From NCBI GenBank assembly GCA_031258795.1, contig JAIRMI010000005.1, positions 1 to 23,026 on the forward strand: a stretch of DNA of 23,026 nt, in the 5' to 3' direction. Made by a program: the position numbers and the translations under genes. This document shows positions 22,738-23,026 of the stretch, piece after piece (positions within the stretch are counted from its first letter, which is position 1; every line of letters begins with the position of its first letter). Origin of the DNA: Puniceicoccales bacterium (lineage in GTDB: Bacteria; Verrucomicrobiota; Verrucomicrobiia; Opitutales; JAIRKQ01). A model generated the notes under the pieces. That model was not told the origin of the DNA. It worked only from the letters and a program-made list of their open reading frames with translations, and searched no databases.

Positions 22738-23026
22738 TGAACGGAAATGAACAAGCCATCATAAAATTCGTCGATGAGGCACTTCTGAATGCCGTTCGAC
22801 TGGATGCATCCGACATACATTTTGAGGTTTTCGAATCAAACTTTACAGTTCGCTACCGAGTTAATGGAATCCTTACGGATCATGCAGCGGCAAATATGGA
22901 TATCGGGGAGCCCGTTATGACACGCCTGAAAGTTCTGAGTAATTTGAACATTGCTGAACATCGCTTGCCGCAGGATGGCAACTTTGTCCAACAAATCGAT
23001 GGTAACGGTGTAGAATTTCGCATATC
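22734..23026 (+). CDS. gspE: GspE/PilB-type secretion ATPase, 3' end outside window
   Basis: The frame opens with ATGATG, overlapping the psd TGA, and stays open to the window end (about 97 residues). It reads AIIKFVDEALLNAVRLDASDIHFEVFE, then VRYRVNGILTDHA, MTRLKVLSNLNIAEHRLPQDGNF and VEFRIS. This is the domain just before the Walker A ATPase core in GspE, PilB and PilT proteins (family: A.xxxASDIHxEP, RxRxDGxL, KxxsxLdIaErRlPQDG). The motifs start near residue 20, so the longer N-terminal domain that GspE/PilB use to bind GspL or a partner is missing. The catalytic core lies beyond the window, so activity cannot be judged. Coupling with psd and divergence from gspF suggest one secretion or pilus locus. 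Confidence 0.88.
   Translation, partial: MMNGNEQAIIKFVDEALLNAVRLDASDIHFEVFESNFTVRYRVNGILTDHAAANMDIGEPVMTRLKVLSNLNIAEHRLPQDGNFVQQIDGNGVEFRI

Overview
The window is a gene-dense, fairly AT-rich bacterial chromosome segment. It carries about 20 protein genes, one tRNA and several gene-poor gaps. The content points to a Gram-negative bacterium: LolC/E-LolD lipoprotein export, type II secretion or type IV pilus F and E proteins, and phosphatidylserine decarboxylase. A DapL-type aminotransferase (the diaminopimelate shortcut known from Chlamydiae, Verrucomicrobiota, plants and others) and a carrier that closely resembles the S-adenosylmethionine importers of Rickettsia and Chlamydia suggest the PVC group. 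Verrucomicrobiota is my best guess, and a host-associated life style is likely. No rRNA or marker gene settles this, so the taxonomy is inference.

Layout. Bases 1-306 hold the 3' part of a ribosome hibernation factor gene. Bases 425-6349 (+) form a tight run: ABC ATPase, a long membrane-anchored substrate-binding protein, serS, an unknown 179-residue protein and rmuC. Bases 6346-10862 (-) form a second run in the order pyrH, frr, an M20 dipeptidase and PBP2 (mrdA). This run meets rmuC tail to tail with shared stop codons. A 540-bp gap (10863-11400) separates pyrH from the divergent argS. It contains a terminator-like hairpin facing pyrH and a flanking direct repeat. argS converges on dapL (-). 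dapL is divergent from nth with only 17 bp between start codons, and an uninterrupted dyad covers that junction. After nth come a small unknown gene with its own terminator, then ruvC (+), which faces a Bax-inhibitor-1-like membrane protein (-). lolC/E and lolD (+) converge on the SAM-transporter-like gene (-). The 800-bp gap 19727-20530 contains a decayed fragment of a second copy of that transporter, tRNA-Lys(CTT) and a region with RNA-like inverted repeats. gspF (-) is divergent from psd (+), which overlaps the start of a gspE-type ATPase that runs off the window.

Functionally this is mostly housekeeping: translation (serS, argS, frr, hpf, tRNA-Lys), UMP phosphorylation, cell wall (PBP2, dapL), repair and recombination (nth, ruvC, rmuC), envelope (lolC/E, lolD, psd, gspE, gspF) and uptake (ABC pair, Sam-like carrier). 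I did not find a phage, IS element, CRISPR array, toxin-antitoxin or defence locus. The less ordinary material is in the noncoding gaps, the transporter relic, the orphan ABC pair and some motif departures in PBP2 and Nth. Strong Shine-Dalgarno sequences are rare here: only frr and the 94-residue gene have clear ones. Several start codons were therefore chosen from family N-termini.
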